From: Luteitalea sp.
GTDB taxonomy: Bacteria; Acidobacteriota; Vicinamibacteria; Vicinamibacterales; Vicinamibacteraceae
Assembly: GCA_009377495.1 (NCBI GenBank)
Contig: WHTZ01000009.1
Span: 56,907-120,906 of the forward strand
Length of the DNA stretch: 64,000 nt
Reading direction: 5' to 3'
Shown: positions 45,111-54,964 of the stretch, piece by piece
Layout: each line of letters begins with the position of its first letter
Numbering within the stretch: position 1 is the stretch's first letter
Program-made: the position numbers and the translations under genes
Notes under the pieces: generated by a model
Seen by the model: the letters and a program-made list of their open reading frames with translations, nothing else
Database searches by the model: none
Told to the model about the DNA's origin: nothing

Positions 45111-48080
45111 CTACGCGGTCCGTGTATTGCCGAGCTTGCGACGATTGGCGTCGAGGTCAGCCAGACATCGGCCGGTATGGGACGCCCGGACGCGCATGAC
45201 GTGCTCGGGCGTACCCTGCGCGACGACTCGCCCCCCACCCTCTCCGCCTTCGGGCCCGAGGTCGATGAGATGGTCCGCCGAGCGGATGACGTCGAGGTTG
45301 TGCTCGATGATCACGACGGTGTTCCCTTGATCGACGAGCTGGTGCAGCACCTCGAGCAGCTTGCGAATGTCCTCGAAATGGAGGCCGGTCGTGGGCTCGT
45401 CCAGCATGTATAAGGTGCGCCCCGTGCTCCGGCGGGACAGCTCTTTCGCCAATTTGACCCGTTGGGCCTCTCCCCCGCTCAGGGTTGTCGCGGACTGGCC
45501 CAGCTCGATGTAGCCGAGGCCGACTTGCTGCAACGTCCGCAGCTTGCTCGCAATTGGCGGAAAGCTCTCGAGCAGCGGCGCGGCTTGATCGACGGTCAGG
45601 TCGAGGATGTCCGCGATCGACTTGCCGCGGTACTTCACCTCGATGGTTTCCTTGTTATAGCGCCGCCCCTTGCACTGCTCACACGTCACGTACACATTCG
45701 GCAAGAAGTGCATCTCGATGGCCATCACCCCGTCACCCTGACACGCTTCACACCGGCCACCCTTGACGTTGAACGAAAAGCGGCCAGGTCGGTAGCCACG
45801 CGCCCGCGCTTCCGGCAGCATCGCGAAGAGGTCTCGAATGAACGTGAAGAGGCCGATGTAGGTCGCCGGATTCGATCGTGGCGTCCGCCCAATGGGCGAC
45901 TGGTCGATCTGGATGACCTTGTCGATGAGGTCGAGCCCTTCGATGGCGTTGTGCGCGCCCGGCTCGTCGGTGGCGCGATAGAGCGCACGCGCAAGCGCCT
46001 TGTAGAGAATCTCGTTCACGAGCGTGGACTTGCCGGAACCGCTCACGCCCGTCACGGCCATGAATAGGCCGAGCGGAAACGCGACATCGAGGTTCTTCAA
46101 GTTGTGCGCTCGCGCGCCGCTGACGCGCAAGACCGCTTCGCCTGGCGTGCGTCGCACGGGTCGCGCGGGAATCACGCGGTCGCCGCGCAGGTAGTGGCCG
46201 GTGAGCGATTCGACGGCGCTCGTCCCAAGCGCTTCACGGACGCCGACGGCAGGCGCCTCGGCCGTTCCGTTCGCCAACACCTCGGGGTGTCCCTGGAAAA
46301 TCAAGTAGCCACCGTGCTCACCGGCGCCGGGCCCGAGATCAATCACCCAGTCCGCCGTCCGAATGGTCTCCTCGTCGTGCTCGACCACCACCACGGTGTT
46401 GCCCAAGTCGCGCAGCCTGACGAGCGTCTGGAGCAGGCGGCGGTTGTCGCGGTGATGGAGGCCAATCGACGGCTCGTCGAGCACGTACAACACGCCCGTC
46501 AAGCTCGCGCCGATCTGCGTCGCGAGCCGAATGCGCTGGCCCTCGCCGCCCGAGAGCGTCGTCGCGGATCGGCTCAGCGTGAGATAGCCGACACCAACGT
46601 CGACGAGAAATCGCAATCGCTCGCGGATCTCGCGAAGGATGCGACCGGCAACGAGCATCTCGCGTTCCGTCAGTGCCAGATGCTCGACCAGCTCCAGGGC
46701 CCGGGTAATGGGGCGCGCCGTGATTTCCGGCAGCGTGTAGTCCTTCACCCGCACCGCGCGGCTCTCCGCGCGCAGCCGCTCGCCTTGACACGCTGGACAC
46801 GCCGCCAGCGCCCTGTAAGCCTCGAGCGGCTCACGCTCGGTCCACGAGCCCGCCTCGTACCGTCGACGGAGATTGGGCACGAGACCCTCGAAGTTGTGGC
46901 CGAACGGATCCGTCCGCCTTCGCCTCGTCGAAGCTTTAGCGGAGGCAGGGGCCCGCGTCGCCGAAGCTTTAGCGGAGCCACGGGCCTGCCCCGCCGAAGC
47001 TTTAGCGGAGGCGCGGCCGTTCATCGCGGCGCCCCAGAACACGACGTCGCGCGCCTTCTTCGGCAGCTTACGGAACGGCACGCCCGGATCGATCCCGAAG
47101 ACCTCCTGGAGCCGCGTGAGGGCCTGGGCCACGAATGCGCGGTCGCCGTGCATCCACGGCGCGATGGCGCCCTCGGCCAGCGACTTGCGGTCGTCCGGCA
47201 CGAGACGTGCCGGGTCGAAGTCGTACACCAAGCCGAGACCCTGGCACAGGGGACATGCCCCGTGGGGTGAATTGAACGAGAAGGCGCGCGGCGTCATTTC
47301 CGGCACGCTGATGCCGCAATCGACACACGCCATCTTGCGCGAGAAGAGTCGATCGCCGCCGTCCAGCGTGTTGATGATCACGAGGTCGTCGGCCAGCGAC
47401 AGGGCGAGCTCGATCGATTCCGTGAGTCGACGCTCGATGCCCGTCTTGATGACGAGGCGATCGACTTGGACCTCAATGGTGTGATTGCGGCGTCTATCGA
47501 GCTTGATCTCCTCCTCGAGCGATCGCAGCCGGCCGTCGATGCGAACCCGCGTGAACCCGCGCTGGCGGAGCGCCGCGAGCTCCTTCTTGAACTCACCCTT
47601 CCGGCCGCGGACGATGGGGGCGAGCACGTTGAGGCGCTCTTCGGGCGGGTAGGCGATGATGAGGTCGACGATCTCCTCGGCTGACTGGGTCGCGATGGCG
47701 CGGCCGCACTGGGGGCAGTGTGGAACCCCGACATTCGCGAAGAGCAGCCTCAGATAGTCGTAAATCTCGGTGACGGTGCCAACCGTTGAACGCGGGTTGG
47801 AGGCGGTGGTCTTTTGCTCGATGGCAATGGCCGGCGAAAGGCCAGAGACGAGGTCGACATCCGGCTTTTCCATCTGCTCGAGGAACTGTCGAGCGTAGGC
47901 GGACATCGACTCGACGTAGCGCCGCTGCCCTTCTGCATAGAGCGTGTCGAAGGCCAGAGAAGACTTCCCGGATCCGGAGAGGCCGGTGATCACCACGAGC
48001 CGGTCGCGCGGAAGGTCGACGTCGATGTTCTTGAGGTTGTGCACCCGCGCGCCGCGGATGGCGATGCGTTCGTCGTCCAT
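45111..48080 (-). CDS. uvrA: Excinuclease ABC subunit A
   Basis: 989 residues from ATG 48080. Two ABC units with Walker [10 protein letters not shown] and GVSGSGKST, signatures TLSGGEGQR and TLSGGEAQR, and zinc modules (CVDCG...[14 protein letters not shown]...CEQCKG). It finds DNA lesions for nucleotide excision repair. Around residues 354-390 there is an in-frame insertion of three 11-residue repeats with core SAKAS, between GAAMNG and the [16 protein letters not shown] segment, encoded by 33-bp tandem repeats. Confidence 0.96.
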   Translation of the reverse strand: MDDERIAIRGARVHNLKNIDVDLPRDRLVVITGLSGSGKSSLAFDTLYAEGQRRYVESMSAYARQFLEQMEKPDVDLVSGLSPAIAIEQKTTASNPRSTVGTVTEIYDYLRLLFANVGVPHCPQCGRAIATQSAEEIVDLIIAYPPEERLNVLAPIVRGRKGEFKKELAALRQRGFTRVRIDGRLRSLEEEIKLDRRRNHTIEVQVDRLVIKTGIERRLTESIELALSLADDLVIINTLDGGDRLFSRKMACVDCGISVPEMTPRAFSFNSPHGACPLCQGLGLVYDFDPARLVPDDRKSLAEGAIAPWMHGDRAFVAQALTRLQEVFGIDPGVPFRKLPKKARDVVFWGAAMNGRASAKASAGQARGSAKASATRAPASAKASTRRRRTDPFGHNFEGLVPNLRRRYEAGSWTEREPLEAYRALAACPACQGERLRAESRAVRVKDYTLPEITARPITRALELVEHLALTEREMLVAGRILREIRERLRFLVDVGVGYLTLSRSATTLSGGEGQRIRLATQIGASLTGVLYVLDEPSIGLHHRDNRRLLQTLVRLRDLGNTVVVVEHDEETIRTADWVIDLGPGAGEHGGYLIFQGHPEVLANGTAEAPAVGVREALGTSAVESLTGHYLRGDRVIPARPVRRTPGEAVLRVSGARAHNLKNLDVAFPLGLFMAVTGVSGSGKSTLVNEILYKALARALYRATDEPGAHNAIEGLDLIDKVIQIDQSPIGRTPRSNPATYIGLFTFIRDLFAMLPEARARGYRPGRFSFNVKGGRCEACQGDGVMAIEMHFLPNVYVTCEQCKGRRYNKETIEVKYRGKSIADILDLTVDQAAPLLESFPPIASKLRTLQQVGLGYIELGQSATTLSGGEAQRVKLAKELSRRSTGRTLYMLDEPTTGLHFEDIRKLLEVLHQLVDQGNTVVIIEHNLDVIRSADHLIDLGPEGGEGGGRVVAQGTPEHVMRVRASHTGRCLADLDANRRKLGNTRTA
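46930..47009. repeat. Three 33-bp tandem repeats inside uvrA, related to the dispersed palindromic element
   Basis: GAAGCTTTAGCGGA begins at 46930, 46963 and 46996, exactly 33 bp apart (11 codons). The core GCCGAAGCTTTA is also found, inverted, within the intergenic element at 49864-49934. Units have diverged between cores, so the array is not brand new. Confidence 0.8.
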
Positions 48081-48159
48081 GCGGGAGTTGCCTGCAGGCC
48101 GACCGTGACCCCTCTCTCGGGCACACCGATCGACGTTCAAACCCGCAATTGTACCATGC

Positions 48160-49167
48160 TTACGCTCGGGCGCCGCCGGTCAGGCGGTACACGGTGTCGG
48201 CGGTCGTCACGGCGAGGCCACCTTGCGGATCGAAGGCAACGCCAATGAGGTTGGCACCGGAGAGGATCAGCTCTGCGCCGTCGGCCGCGGCTGCGAAGCC
48301 GGAAACCCGATAGAGGCCGCTGCGACCCGCGAGCGCCTCGGTCACGTAGAGCACGCCGTTCGGGTCGAATGCCAGTCCCTGTGGGCGGCCGAATCGGAGA
48401 GACAACGTGTCGACGTGCCCGTCACGGTCGATGCGGTAAACCGCGTCGCGTGAACCGAGCGTGGGGGCCGTGGCCGCGAGAGTGCCGTCGGGCGCGAGCG
48501 CAAGATGGAACGCCGCAACGCTTGGCGGCAGCGCGGCCAATGTCTGTGCTCGACCACCCTCCTCGACGCGGAAGATGTTGCCGGTGCGGTCGCCCACGTA
48601 CATGACGTTGTCCTCGTCGAACACGAGGCCACAGGCGATGCCGAGCTCCGAGGCGACCGGCGTGAAGCCACCCTCCTCGTCGATGCGATACACGGCGCCG
48701 TCGAAGCGGCTCGTGACGTGCAACCGGCCGAGGCGGTCGACCGCCAGCGACGTCGGGTTGGTGATGCCCATGACGAACGGCTGCCGCCGACCGTCGCGTG
48801 TCACACGGAAGATCGACACGGGCGCCTGCTGGCCGCGGCTGCCACTGTCTGTGACGTACAGCTGCCCTTTGCCGTCGAACACCGGATTATCAACCTGGTG
48901 GATCCCGGTGACAAACGGCGCACCGATCTCGACGAACTCTGCCTGGTCGGCGTGGCCGTCAACGGTCACCGGCTGCACGCCGCTCGCGGCTCCCGGTGGC
49001 ACCGTCACGACAAGCATGGCCGACGAGGCGCGCGCCAGGCGCGCAGGCCGTCCAGCAATGGAGACTGTCGGCAGCTCGCTCCCGGTGAGCAACCGCTCCC
49101 CCTCGACCAGCAAGCGGCCGCCTTCAATCGCCATCGAAGGCGTGACACGGTGGACGCGGGGGGACAT
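48160..49167 (-). CDS. NHL/SMP-30-like beta-propeller protein with N-terminal IPT/TIG-like domain
   Basis: 335 residues. The first ~85 residues look like an IPT/TIG beta sandwich ([35 protein letters not shown]). The rest is a propeller with repeated blades of the [39 protein letters not shown] and [18 protein letters not shown] type. No signal peptide is apparent. Function unknown; it may bind a ligand or protein. It lies downstream of uvrA in the opposite transcription order, same strand. Confidence 0.75.
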   Translation of the reverse strand: MSPRVHRVTPSMAIEGGRLLVEGERLLTGSELPTVSIAGRPARLARASSAMLVVTVPPGAASGVQPVTVDGHADQAEFVEIGAPFVTGIHQVDNPVFDGKGQLYVTDSGSRGQQAPVSIFRVTRDGRRQPFVMGITNPTSLAVDRLGRLHVTSRFDGAVYRIDEEGGFTPVASELGIACGLVFDEDNVMYVGDRTGNIFRVEEGGRAQTLAALPPSVAAFHLALAPDGTLAATAPTLGSRDAVYRIDRDGHVDTLSLRFGRPQGLAFDPNGVLYVTEALAGRSGLYRVSGFAAAADGAELILSGANLIGVAFDPQGGLAVTTADTVYRLTGGARA

Positions 49168-49183
49168 CAGCAGGGGTCAGGGG

Positions 49184-49717
49184 TCAGGTGTCGTCGAGCT
49201 CCACGTGCCAGTAGAGGTAATCGCGCCAACTATCCGGCGTGTTGCGCAGCCCAATCGTAATGCGCAGCGCCGGCGCATGCCTCGGCCGCCGAGGTGGGCG
49301 CACGAGGTGCAGACCGGCCTGTGCGGGTGTGCGTCCGCCCTTGGCCCGATTGCACAACACACACGACGTGACGATGTTTTCCCACGTCTTGCGACCACCT
49401 TGCGCAACGGGAATGACGTGATCGAAGGTGAGATCGACGGTCGGGAAGCGCTGACCACAGTACTGACAACTGTAGTCGTCGCGCGCATAGATGTTCGCGC
49501 GAGAAAACGGCACGTCGTCGAATTTGCGCTTGATGCGAATGTGACGCAGCAGGCGGATGACCGACGGCAGCTTGATGCTGAAGCTGACCGATCGGACCTC
49601 GCGGTCATAGACGGCGACCACCTCGACCTTCCCTTGGAACCAGAGGGTGATCGCTTTCTGCCAGTGGACGACCTTCAGGGGTTCGTAGGTCGCGTTGAGA
49701 AGGAGCGTCTGCTCCAT
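49184..49717 (-). CDS. HNH endonuclease domain protein
   Basis: 177 residues from ATG 49717. The beta-beta-alpha HNH core is CQYCG...DLTFDHVIPVAQGG...ENIVTSCVLCN with two CxxC pairs for zinc. The N-terminal part (LLLNATYEPLKVVHWQKAI) is typical of a widespread stand-alone HNH family in bacteria, whose role is unclear. No restriction partner is adjacent. Confidence 0.85.
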   Translation of the reverse strand: MEQTLLLNATYEPLKVVHWQKAITLWFQGKVEVVAVYDREVRSVSFSIKLPSVIRLLRHIRIKRKFDDVPFSRANIYARDDYSCQYCGQRFPTVDLTFDHVIPVAQGGRKTWENIVTSCVLCNRAKGGRTPAQAGLHLVRPPRRPRHAPALRITIGLRNTPDSWRDYLYWHVELDDT

Positions 49718-49863
49718 ACATGCCTGCTCGTCCTTGATAGTGTCGTCGGACTCGCATGCACCTGTCAAGCAGGGGAGGCGCGTAACGTGCCTGCAACCAA
49801 CAAGTTGTGCGGGGGCTGGCGGTCTCTACGTTTCGGTGGCTTCAAATGTCGGGGTGGCGGTCG

Positions 49864-49934
49864 GGCGCGGCTTCCGCCTTCGCATAAAGCTTCGGCGGAC
49901 CGCCGTAGCCTTGGCGGAGGCGGTTAGCCGCGCC
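49864..49934. repeat. Intergenic palindromic repeat with 9-bp terminal inverted repeats
   Basis: 71 bp bounded by GGCGCGGCT (49864-49872) and AGCCGCGCC (49926-49934). Inner arms CGCCTTCGC and GGCGGAGGCGG continue the dyad, with CGGCGG-A-CCGCCG at the centre. Same termini as the element at 27222-27274. It fills most of the gap between the HNH and NlpC/P60 genes. Confidence 0.8.
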
Positions 49935-49976
49935 GGCAGGCTGGCGATTTATCATGACTTGGCCGATACGAGGACC

Positions 49977-50570
49977 GTGAGAATCCACCACCTGACCGCC
50001 GTTGCGCTGCTCGCCCTGCTCGCCGCCTGCGCGGGCAAGGGCTTCGAACCAAGGCCCTTTCCAGGCGCTCGCCGGACCCCAACCGCACCTCCCACCTCCA
50101 CTGGCACACGAGGCGTCGTCGGCGCCTCGGTCGTCGAGCGAGCTCAGGCGCTTCTCGGCACGCCGTACCGCTCTGGCGGCGCGACGCCCTCGGGGTTCGA
50201 CTGCAGTGGCCTCGTCCACTACGTCTTCGGTCAGGCTGGACTGCAGGTCCCGCGTACGGTGCGAGCGCTCTTCGAGGAAAGCCTCAGCGTGAAGCCCGAC
50301 GCCCTTGCCGCCGGCGACCTGGTGTTCTTCCGCACGCGCGGCCGGCACATTTCGCACGTGGGCATCGCGAGCGGCGACGGTCGGTTCATCCACGCCCCCA
50401 CGTCACGCGGCGTGGTGCGCGTCGAGCAACTGTCGTCCGAGTATTGGGCGAATCGCTTTGCGGGTGCGCGGCGCTTGCCTTACGCGGCGCGTGACGCGGC
50501 AGACGAGGGCACGCGGCGGCAGCCAATCACCGAGAACCGGCGTAATGCGAGGTCTGCGTCGGTGTACTGA
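49977..50570 (+). CDS. NlpC/P60 cell-wall peptidase lipoprotein
   Basis: 197 residues from GTG 49977. Lipoprotein signal LLALLAACAG with Cys18. A Pro/Thr-rich linker precedes the NlpC/P60 domain with catalytic Cys76 (FDCSGLVHYVF), His127 (ISHVGIASGDG) and His139 (FIHAP). Likely a DL-endopeptidase on peptidoglycan stems. Its 3' end overlaps the convergent HExxH gene by 91 nt. Confidence 0.9.
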   Translation: MRIHHLTAVALLALLAACAGKGFEPRPFPGARRTPTAPPTSTGTRGVVGASVVERAQALLGTPYRSGGATPSGFDCSGLVHYVFGQAGLQVPRTVRALFEESLSVKPDALAAGDLVFFRTRGRHISHVGIASGDGRFIHAPTSRGVVRVEQLSSEYWANRFAGARRLPYAARDAADEGTRRQPITENRRNARSASVY

Positions 50571-51274
50571 GTACGGCGCGGAGCAACGTTGAGCGGGACG
50601 ACATCCAGCTCCGGCTCCGCAGGCTGGTTGGGCAGCACCTCGAGATAGCGCTGCGGGTGTGACGTTCGGAACGTCGTACCGACCACGGTGCCGTAACGTG
50701 CGACCAGCTCATTGAAGTCGTAGCGTAGGAAGTCGTACACGGCTGGGTCCGGCTTCGACACCATGTAAGCCCGCACGAGCTGTGCCACCCCGTCGAGGAA
50801 CGCTGCTGAGTGATAGCGGCATCCGCCGTTCATCATGCGGAGGCCCGTGCCCGACGGATCGACGTGATAGAGCTCATGCACGATGGTGTCGAGCTTCGCG
50901 ATCCAGTCCTGCGCGCCTGCATAGAGCACCCGCTTGCGCGGAGACGAGGCGAGGCGCTGGTCGCAGAAGCGCGGCAGGGCAAACGACAGCATGTAAGGAA
51001 CCGGCTGGCCACCGATGATGACCGCCGGCGTCTTGGCCACGAACCAGACAGAGCGCCGCAACACGCGTCCCGTCTCCACATCCTGCCAGAAGTAGTAGCC
51101 GGGCTCGCTTTCCGGCAGCGTCAGGCAATGACACGTGGCGATGGAGCCGTCCGCTCCCGTGCGACCCAGGCGGGCGAACACCAAGAGGCGCGACTCGTCT
51201 ATGTGGCCGAGCGCCGGCACTCGGCCAACGACGTCGCCGATGAGGCGACGCAGGCACTCCGTATAGTTGAGCAT
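50480..51274 (-). CDS. Putative zinc-metalloprotease-like protein (HExxH)
   Basis: 264 residues. The motif VHELYHVDP contains HExxH with an aspartate shortly after. Further conserved-looking histidines and acids follow (CRYHSAAF). No signal peptide. Family not recognised; the motif alone suggests zinc hydrolysis, for example a minimal gluzincin-like fold. The last 30 codons are antisense to the NlpC gene end, so one of the two 3' ends is under double constraint. Confidence 0.6.
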   Translation of the reverse strand: MLNYTECLRRLIGDVVGRVPALGHIDESRLLVFARLGRTGADGSIATCHCLTLPESEPGYYFWQDVETGRVLRRSVWFVAKTPAVIIGGQPVPYMLSFALPRFCDQRLASSPRKRVLYAGAQDWIAKLDTIVHELYHVDPSGTGLRMMNGGCRYHSAAFLDGVAQLVRAYMVSKPDPAVYDFLRYDFNELVARYGTVVGTTFRTSHPQRYLEVLPNQPAEPELDVVPLNVAPRRTQYTDADLALRRFSVIGCRRVPSSAASRAA

Positions 51275-51477
51275 GAAATAACGAGGACCAGGAGCGTCGG
51301 CGTGCGCAGTCCCCTCCGCGCCGGAACCGCCGTCACTCCCCCATCTTCTCCTAGATTACAACGTGCCTTACAGGAGTCAAGACGAAAAAGCAACGGCTGA
51401 CGTTCGCAAGACGCGCGCTCATTGCCCTCTTCTGTGTAGAACGATCCACGAGCCTCGACCGAACAGCCGTTTTCCAT

Positions 51478-51858
51478 CTAGAACGTCATCCGAAGGCCGA
51501 GCTGGGCCTGTCGAGGATCGCCGAAGCCGCTCTGGACCGTGCCATCGAAGTCCAGCTCGAGGCCTTCCTGCACATACGTGCTGAACCCGTCGAGGGCGGC
51601 CGTGAGTGTGTAGGTGCCCAGCGGGAGGAGCAGACCGCGGAAGCGGCCATCGGCGTCGGTCGTGATCTCGCGCGTGAAGTTCGTACCGGCGTTCACCAGC
51701 GTGACCGTGGCGCCCTCCAGGCGACCTCCCTGCGCGTCCGACACCACGCCTTCAATGACGCCGGTCGTGGCTTGCGACTGGGCCGCCGCAGAGCCCGCCA
51801 ATAATGGACACGGCACCAGCAGCACTGCGAAGACGAACCACCTGTGGGGCTGCACCAT
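51478..51858 (-). pseudogene. TonB-dependent receptor collapsed by internal deletion (signal + carboxypeptidase-regulatory domain + last strand)
   Basis: 126 residues. Signal peptide (FVFAVLLVPCPLLAGSAAAQ), then a CarboxypepD-regulatory-like domain (GVIEGVVSDAQGGRLEGATVTLVN, DADGRFRGLLLPLGTYTLTA). The end GDPRQAQLGLRMTF matches the usual final beta-strand of Oar-type receptors. About 900 residues of plug and barrel appear to be missing, but the frame is kept and the ribosome-binding site (GAGGAGGGG) is good, so it may still make a small periplasmic domain. Confidence 0.6.
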
Positions 51859-51916
51859 CGTCCCCTCCTCGCTTTCCGGTAATGGCGGACAGATACCACA
51901 AGGATACAGGTAGCAA

Positions 51917-52825
51917 CTACTTGGATCTTCCAAGGTCCGGGTTGTCCGTGATGACGCCGTCGAGTCCGAGCGTCGTCAACCCGCGCTGCATGGCGGCGCG
52001 CGCAGCGTCGCGCTCGGAGGCAGAGTCGGCGCGGAAGGTCCAGGCGAACACGAACAGACCGAGGTCGTGCGCTCGGCCGACCAGCTGGGGATCCGTGTCG
52101 AGAATGTCTTTGTTGGGGCCGATGCCGGTCGCAAAGCTCGCCACTTCCTTCAGGCCGCTGGCACTGGTCCAGCGAGGCGCCGCGGGCGGTGAAAACAGGA
52201 GCACGCGCGGGACGTCGGGCAGCAGCTTCGCGAGCTCGCGCACACCACCCTCGTCGAACGACTGCACGATGATCGGTGCCCGGCTGTCGTTGGGTTTCCC
52301 GGCCAGGCCGCGCGCTCGCAGCACCTCCGCCACGAGCGGCTCCATCGCCCGCCCGGCTTCCCGCTCCTTGTCGGGCGCTTTTAGCTCGATGAGCAGACCG
52401 GTATGCGGCGTCACCGCACCAACCGCTTCTTCAAACATCGGGATGCGCTCGCCGGCAAAGCGCTGGTCGAACCACGAGCCCGCATTAAGGCGCCGAACTT
52501 CCTCGAGGGTGAAGTCCTTGACCGGCCAACGCTGCTCACGGCTCCCCGCCTTGGCCGGCTGACCGCGATCGGGGAAGACCTCCTCTACGTTCGTCGTGCG
52601 CTCGAGCGAGTCGTCGTGCAGCACCACGAGATGGCCGTCGCGTGTGAAGGTGATGTCGATCTCGACGTAGTCCGCCTTCTGCTCGGCGGCGAGACGAAAG
52701 GCGGCCAGCGTGTTCTCCGGTGCGTAAGCCGAGGCACCGCGGTGCGCGATGACCACTTTCGACGGACGCGCCGGGGCGAGCGTGGTTGCGAGAAGCATCG
52801 TCACGATGGCAAACGACTTGGTCAT
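51917..52825 (-). CDS. Glycerophosphodiester phosphodiesterase, exported
   Basis: 302 residues with a short signal peptide (FAIVTMLLATTLAPA). GDPD motifs HRGASAYAPENT, YVEIDITFTRDGHLVVLHDD and LLIELKAP cover the calcium and catalytic residues. It hydrolyses glycerophosphodiesters to glycerol-3-phosphate. Upstream of the collapsed receptor on the same strand, separated by 58 nt. Confidence 0.92.
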   Translation of the reverse strand: MTKSFAIVTMLLATTLAPARPSKVVIAHRGASAYAPENTLAAFRLAAEQKADYVEIDITFTRDGHLVVLHDDSLERTTNVEEVFPDRGQPAKAGSREQRWPVKDFTLEEVRRLNAGSWFDQRFAGERIPMFEEAVGAVTPHTGLLIELKAPDKEREAGRAMEPLVAEVLRARGLAGKPNDSRAPIIVQSFDEGGVRELAKLLPDVPRVLLFSPPAAPRWTSASGLKEVASFATGIGPNKDILDTDPQLVGRAHDLGLFVFAWTFRADSASERDAARAAMQRGLTTLGLDGVITDNPDLGRSK

Positions 52826-52890
52826 GGGCTTACCTGAGAATCACGGGCGCGGCGATGAAGATATGCTATGGTCGTAGGTCAAGCAGCATC

Positions 52891-54366
52891 ATGGCGAACG
52901 GCTCACACCACGGCGTCCCGCCGGCTGAGCCCGGGCAATCGACCGAATCGGCGGCGATCGAGGCTGCCCTTCAACGGGTGCTCGCCAGTCAGACGTTCAG
53001 CAAGGCGCCGGTGCTGCGTGCGCTCCTGGAGTACCTGGCGCACCTTCGGGCTGAGTCGGTCAGCGAGTACGCGATTGCCACCGAAGCTCTCGGCCGACGC
53101 GCGGACTTCGATCCCAAGACCGACGCCACCGTGCGCGTCCAGATCTCGCGGCTGCGGACGAAGCTGAAACAATTCTACGATGGGGAAGGCGCTCAACACG
53201 CGGTTCGCCTCGACCTCCCGCTTGGCGAGCATCGCATCGTCGTGCAGCGGGTTGCCCCGTCCGTTGAACCGGCCGCATTGCTGGGGGCTGTCGAAGCGCG
53301 CCCCTTACCCCTTGCCCCTCGCCCCGTGGCCCGGTTGAAAAGCTGGCCGGGCGTGACGGCGGCTACCATCGTCGGCCTCCTCGTGGCGATCGGTGCATGG
53401 AGCGCGGCCGTCCGCGACCCGTTCGGAACTGCGGCGACGCCTGTCGAGTCTCCCCGATTCTGGCGCGCCTTCTTCGACGGTGGCCAGCGGGCCCGGCTGA
53501 TCTTCCCGACACCGGTCTTCTACCACTGGCCGAAGCGGTCGCTGCGAATCCGCGACTTCGCCATCAACGAGTACGCCGACTTCGGCAAGTCGTCCGGCCT
53601 GCGACCGCTCGTCAATCGCTACGGCAAACCCGAGCTTTCCCAAAGCTACAGCGTGGCCTCGGACACGACCGCCGCCATCCGGCTCACGCAGCACCTGACG
53701 AAGCTCGGCTATCCGCTGCTCGCGGGCGCCACAGGCGACCTCCCGCTCGAGGCATTTGGAGACGACCACATCATTTTTCTCGGCATTCCCGCCACGACGT
53801 CCCATGTACACGAATCACTGAAGCGCACGAACTTCTGGATGGAGCCGAGTGCCACCGTCGTGCACAACCGCCGACCGCTCGCTGGCGAGCGCACGGCATA
53901 CAGCTCAGTCAAGCTCTCCGACCGGCGCCGGCGTGAGCTTGGCGTGGTGGCGCTGCTCCCCGGAAAGGCCGGAAGCACCAAACTGCTGGTGATCGCGGGT
54001 GACAACACCGCCGCTGTAAGCTCTTGTTTGATAGCCGTGCCCAGCCTCGAGCTGCTCGATCGGCTCTGGACACGTCACGGTCCCCAACCCGTTCTTCGGC
54101 GTCTTACGACCCACGAGCACCCTCGGCGCGAGCGACACCAGCGTGCAACGGCAATTCTGGCTGGTCTATCCGCAATACACGTCGGTCACGATCAACGGCG
54201 CCAACACCGGCCGGGCGAAGTACCATGGGTTGCAAGCGGCATTCGAAAAGCGGTTCTCGGATGGTGTGAGCTTCATGGTCAACTACACGTATTCGCGCAC
54301 GGTCGACAACAACACGACCAGCCTCGTCAACGACCGCTCGTTCTATCAGACGGTCTCATCGCGTGA
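52891..54366 (+). CDS. Membrane-anchored winged-helix-type protein with out-of-frame 3' fusion
   Basis: 491 residues from ATG 52891. An N-terminal DNA-binding-like region common in acidobacterial regulators (FSKAPVLRALLEYLA, DPKTDATVRVQISRLRTKLKQFY, LPLGEHRI) is followed by one membrane helix (VTAATIVGLLVAIGAWSAA, about 155-172) and a C-terminal domain to about residue 393. From about base 54070 the frame runs into DNA that encodes a TonB receptor in another frame, so the last ~98 residues are probably meaningless. The true C-terminus appears lost to a deletion or rearrangement. Confidence 0.65.
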   Translation: MANGSHHGVPPAEPGQSTESAAIEAALQRVLASQTFSKAPVLRALLEYLAHLRAESVSEYAIATEALGRRADFDPKTDATVRVQISRLRTKLKQFYDGEGAQHAVRLDLPLGEHRIVVQRVAPSVEPAALLGAVEARPLPLAPRPVARLKSWPGVTAATIVGLLVAIGAWSAAVRDPFGTAATPVESPRFWRAFFDGGQRARLIFPTPVFYHWPKRSLRIRDFAINEYADFGKSSGLRPLVNRYGKPELSQSYSVASDTTAAIRLTQHLTKLGYPLLAGATGDLPLEAFGDDHIIFLGIPATTSHVHESLKRTNFWMEPSATVVHNRRPLAGERTAYSSVKLSDRRRRELGVVALLPGKAGSTKLLVIAGDNTAAVSSCLIAVPSLELLDRLWTRHGPQPVLRRLTTHEHPRRERHQRATAILAGLSAIHVGHDQRRQHRPGEVPWVASGIRKAVLGWCELHGQLHVFAHGRQQHDQPRQRPLVLSDGLIA

Positions 54367-54964
54367 TCGGACGCACATCCTGCGCGTCGCCGGCAATTGG
54401 GAGCTGCCGTTCGGGCCCGGCCGCAGATTTGGAAGCAACCTCGGCCCGGTGCTTCGCGAGCTCGCGGGCGGCTGGTCGCTGAGCGCGCGATATCAGCGCG
54501 AATCTGGTGTGCCGTTGAGCATCACGCATCCCAATGGCAGACCCGTCCTTCTGCGCAATCCCGCGCTCGATGGCTCGGTGGGTGACCGGCTCGGTGATCA
54601 GCTCGATGCGGAGAGCGGCGTGCCGCTGAACCCGTACTTCGACATTACGGCCTTCGAGCCGCTCGCATCGTCCTACATCGTGTCGCCGGAGCCTCCGGTG
54701 CTGGACGAGCTACGAGGACCACCCTCTGCCCTGCTTGATGCGGTGCTCACCAAGGAGATTCCCATCCGCGGTGGTCTGCGCGCGGCGCTGCGCCTCGAAG
54801 CCTATGCGCTGACCAACTCCCCGATCTTCAGCCCGCCGGGCACGAACATGGCCGATCAAGCGAACTTCGGCGTGATCACGAGTGCAGGCGGCTCGTTTGC
54901 AGGCCGTATCATCGGCGTCGACGGCGCGCGGGTCGTGCAGATCGCGCTCGAGGTGCGGTTTTGA
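54080..54964 (+). pseudogene. C-terminal fragment of an Oar-type TonB-dependent receptor
   Basis: About 294 residues readable in frame 2, starting VPNPFFGV and including YPQYTSVTINGANTG, YHGLQAAFEKRFSDGVSFMVNYTYSRT and DRTHILRVAGNWELPFG, the last third of an Oar-like barrel, ending ARVVQIALEVRF. There is no signal peptide, plug or start; the first candidate start is GTG 54143. Joined directly to the winged-helix gene. Its stop overlaps the next gene's TTG. Confidence 0.75.

Noticed and set aside
44882..45238. A short minus-strand open frame between lpxC and uvrA
   Set aside because: It overlaps the uvrA 3' end in another frame, has no domain, and the gap already contains the uvrA terminator.
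46930..47009. Possible CRISPR-like array in uvrA
   Set aside because: The repeat units are contiguous with a 33-bp period, lie in a coding frame and have no unique spacers of constant size.
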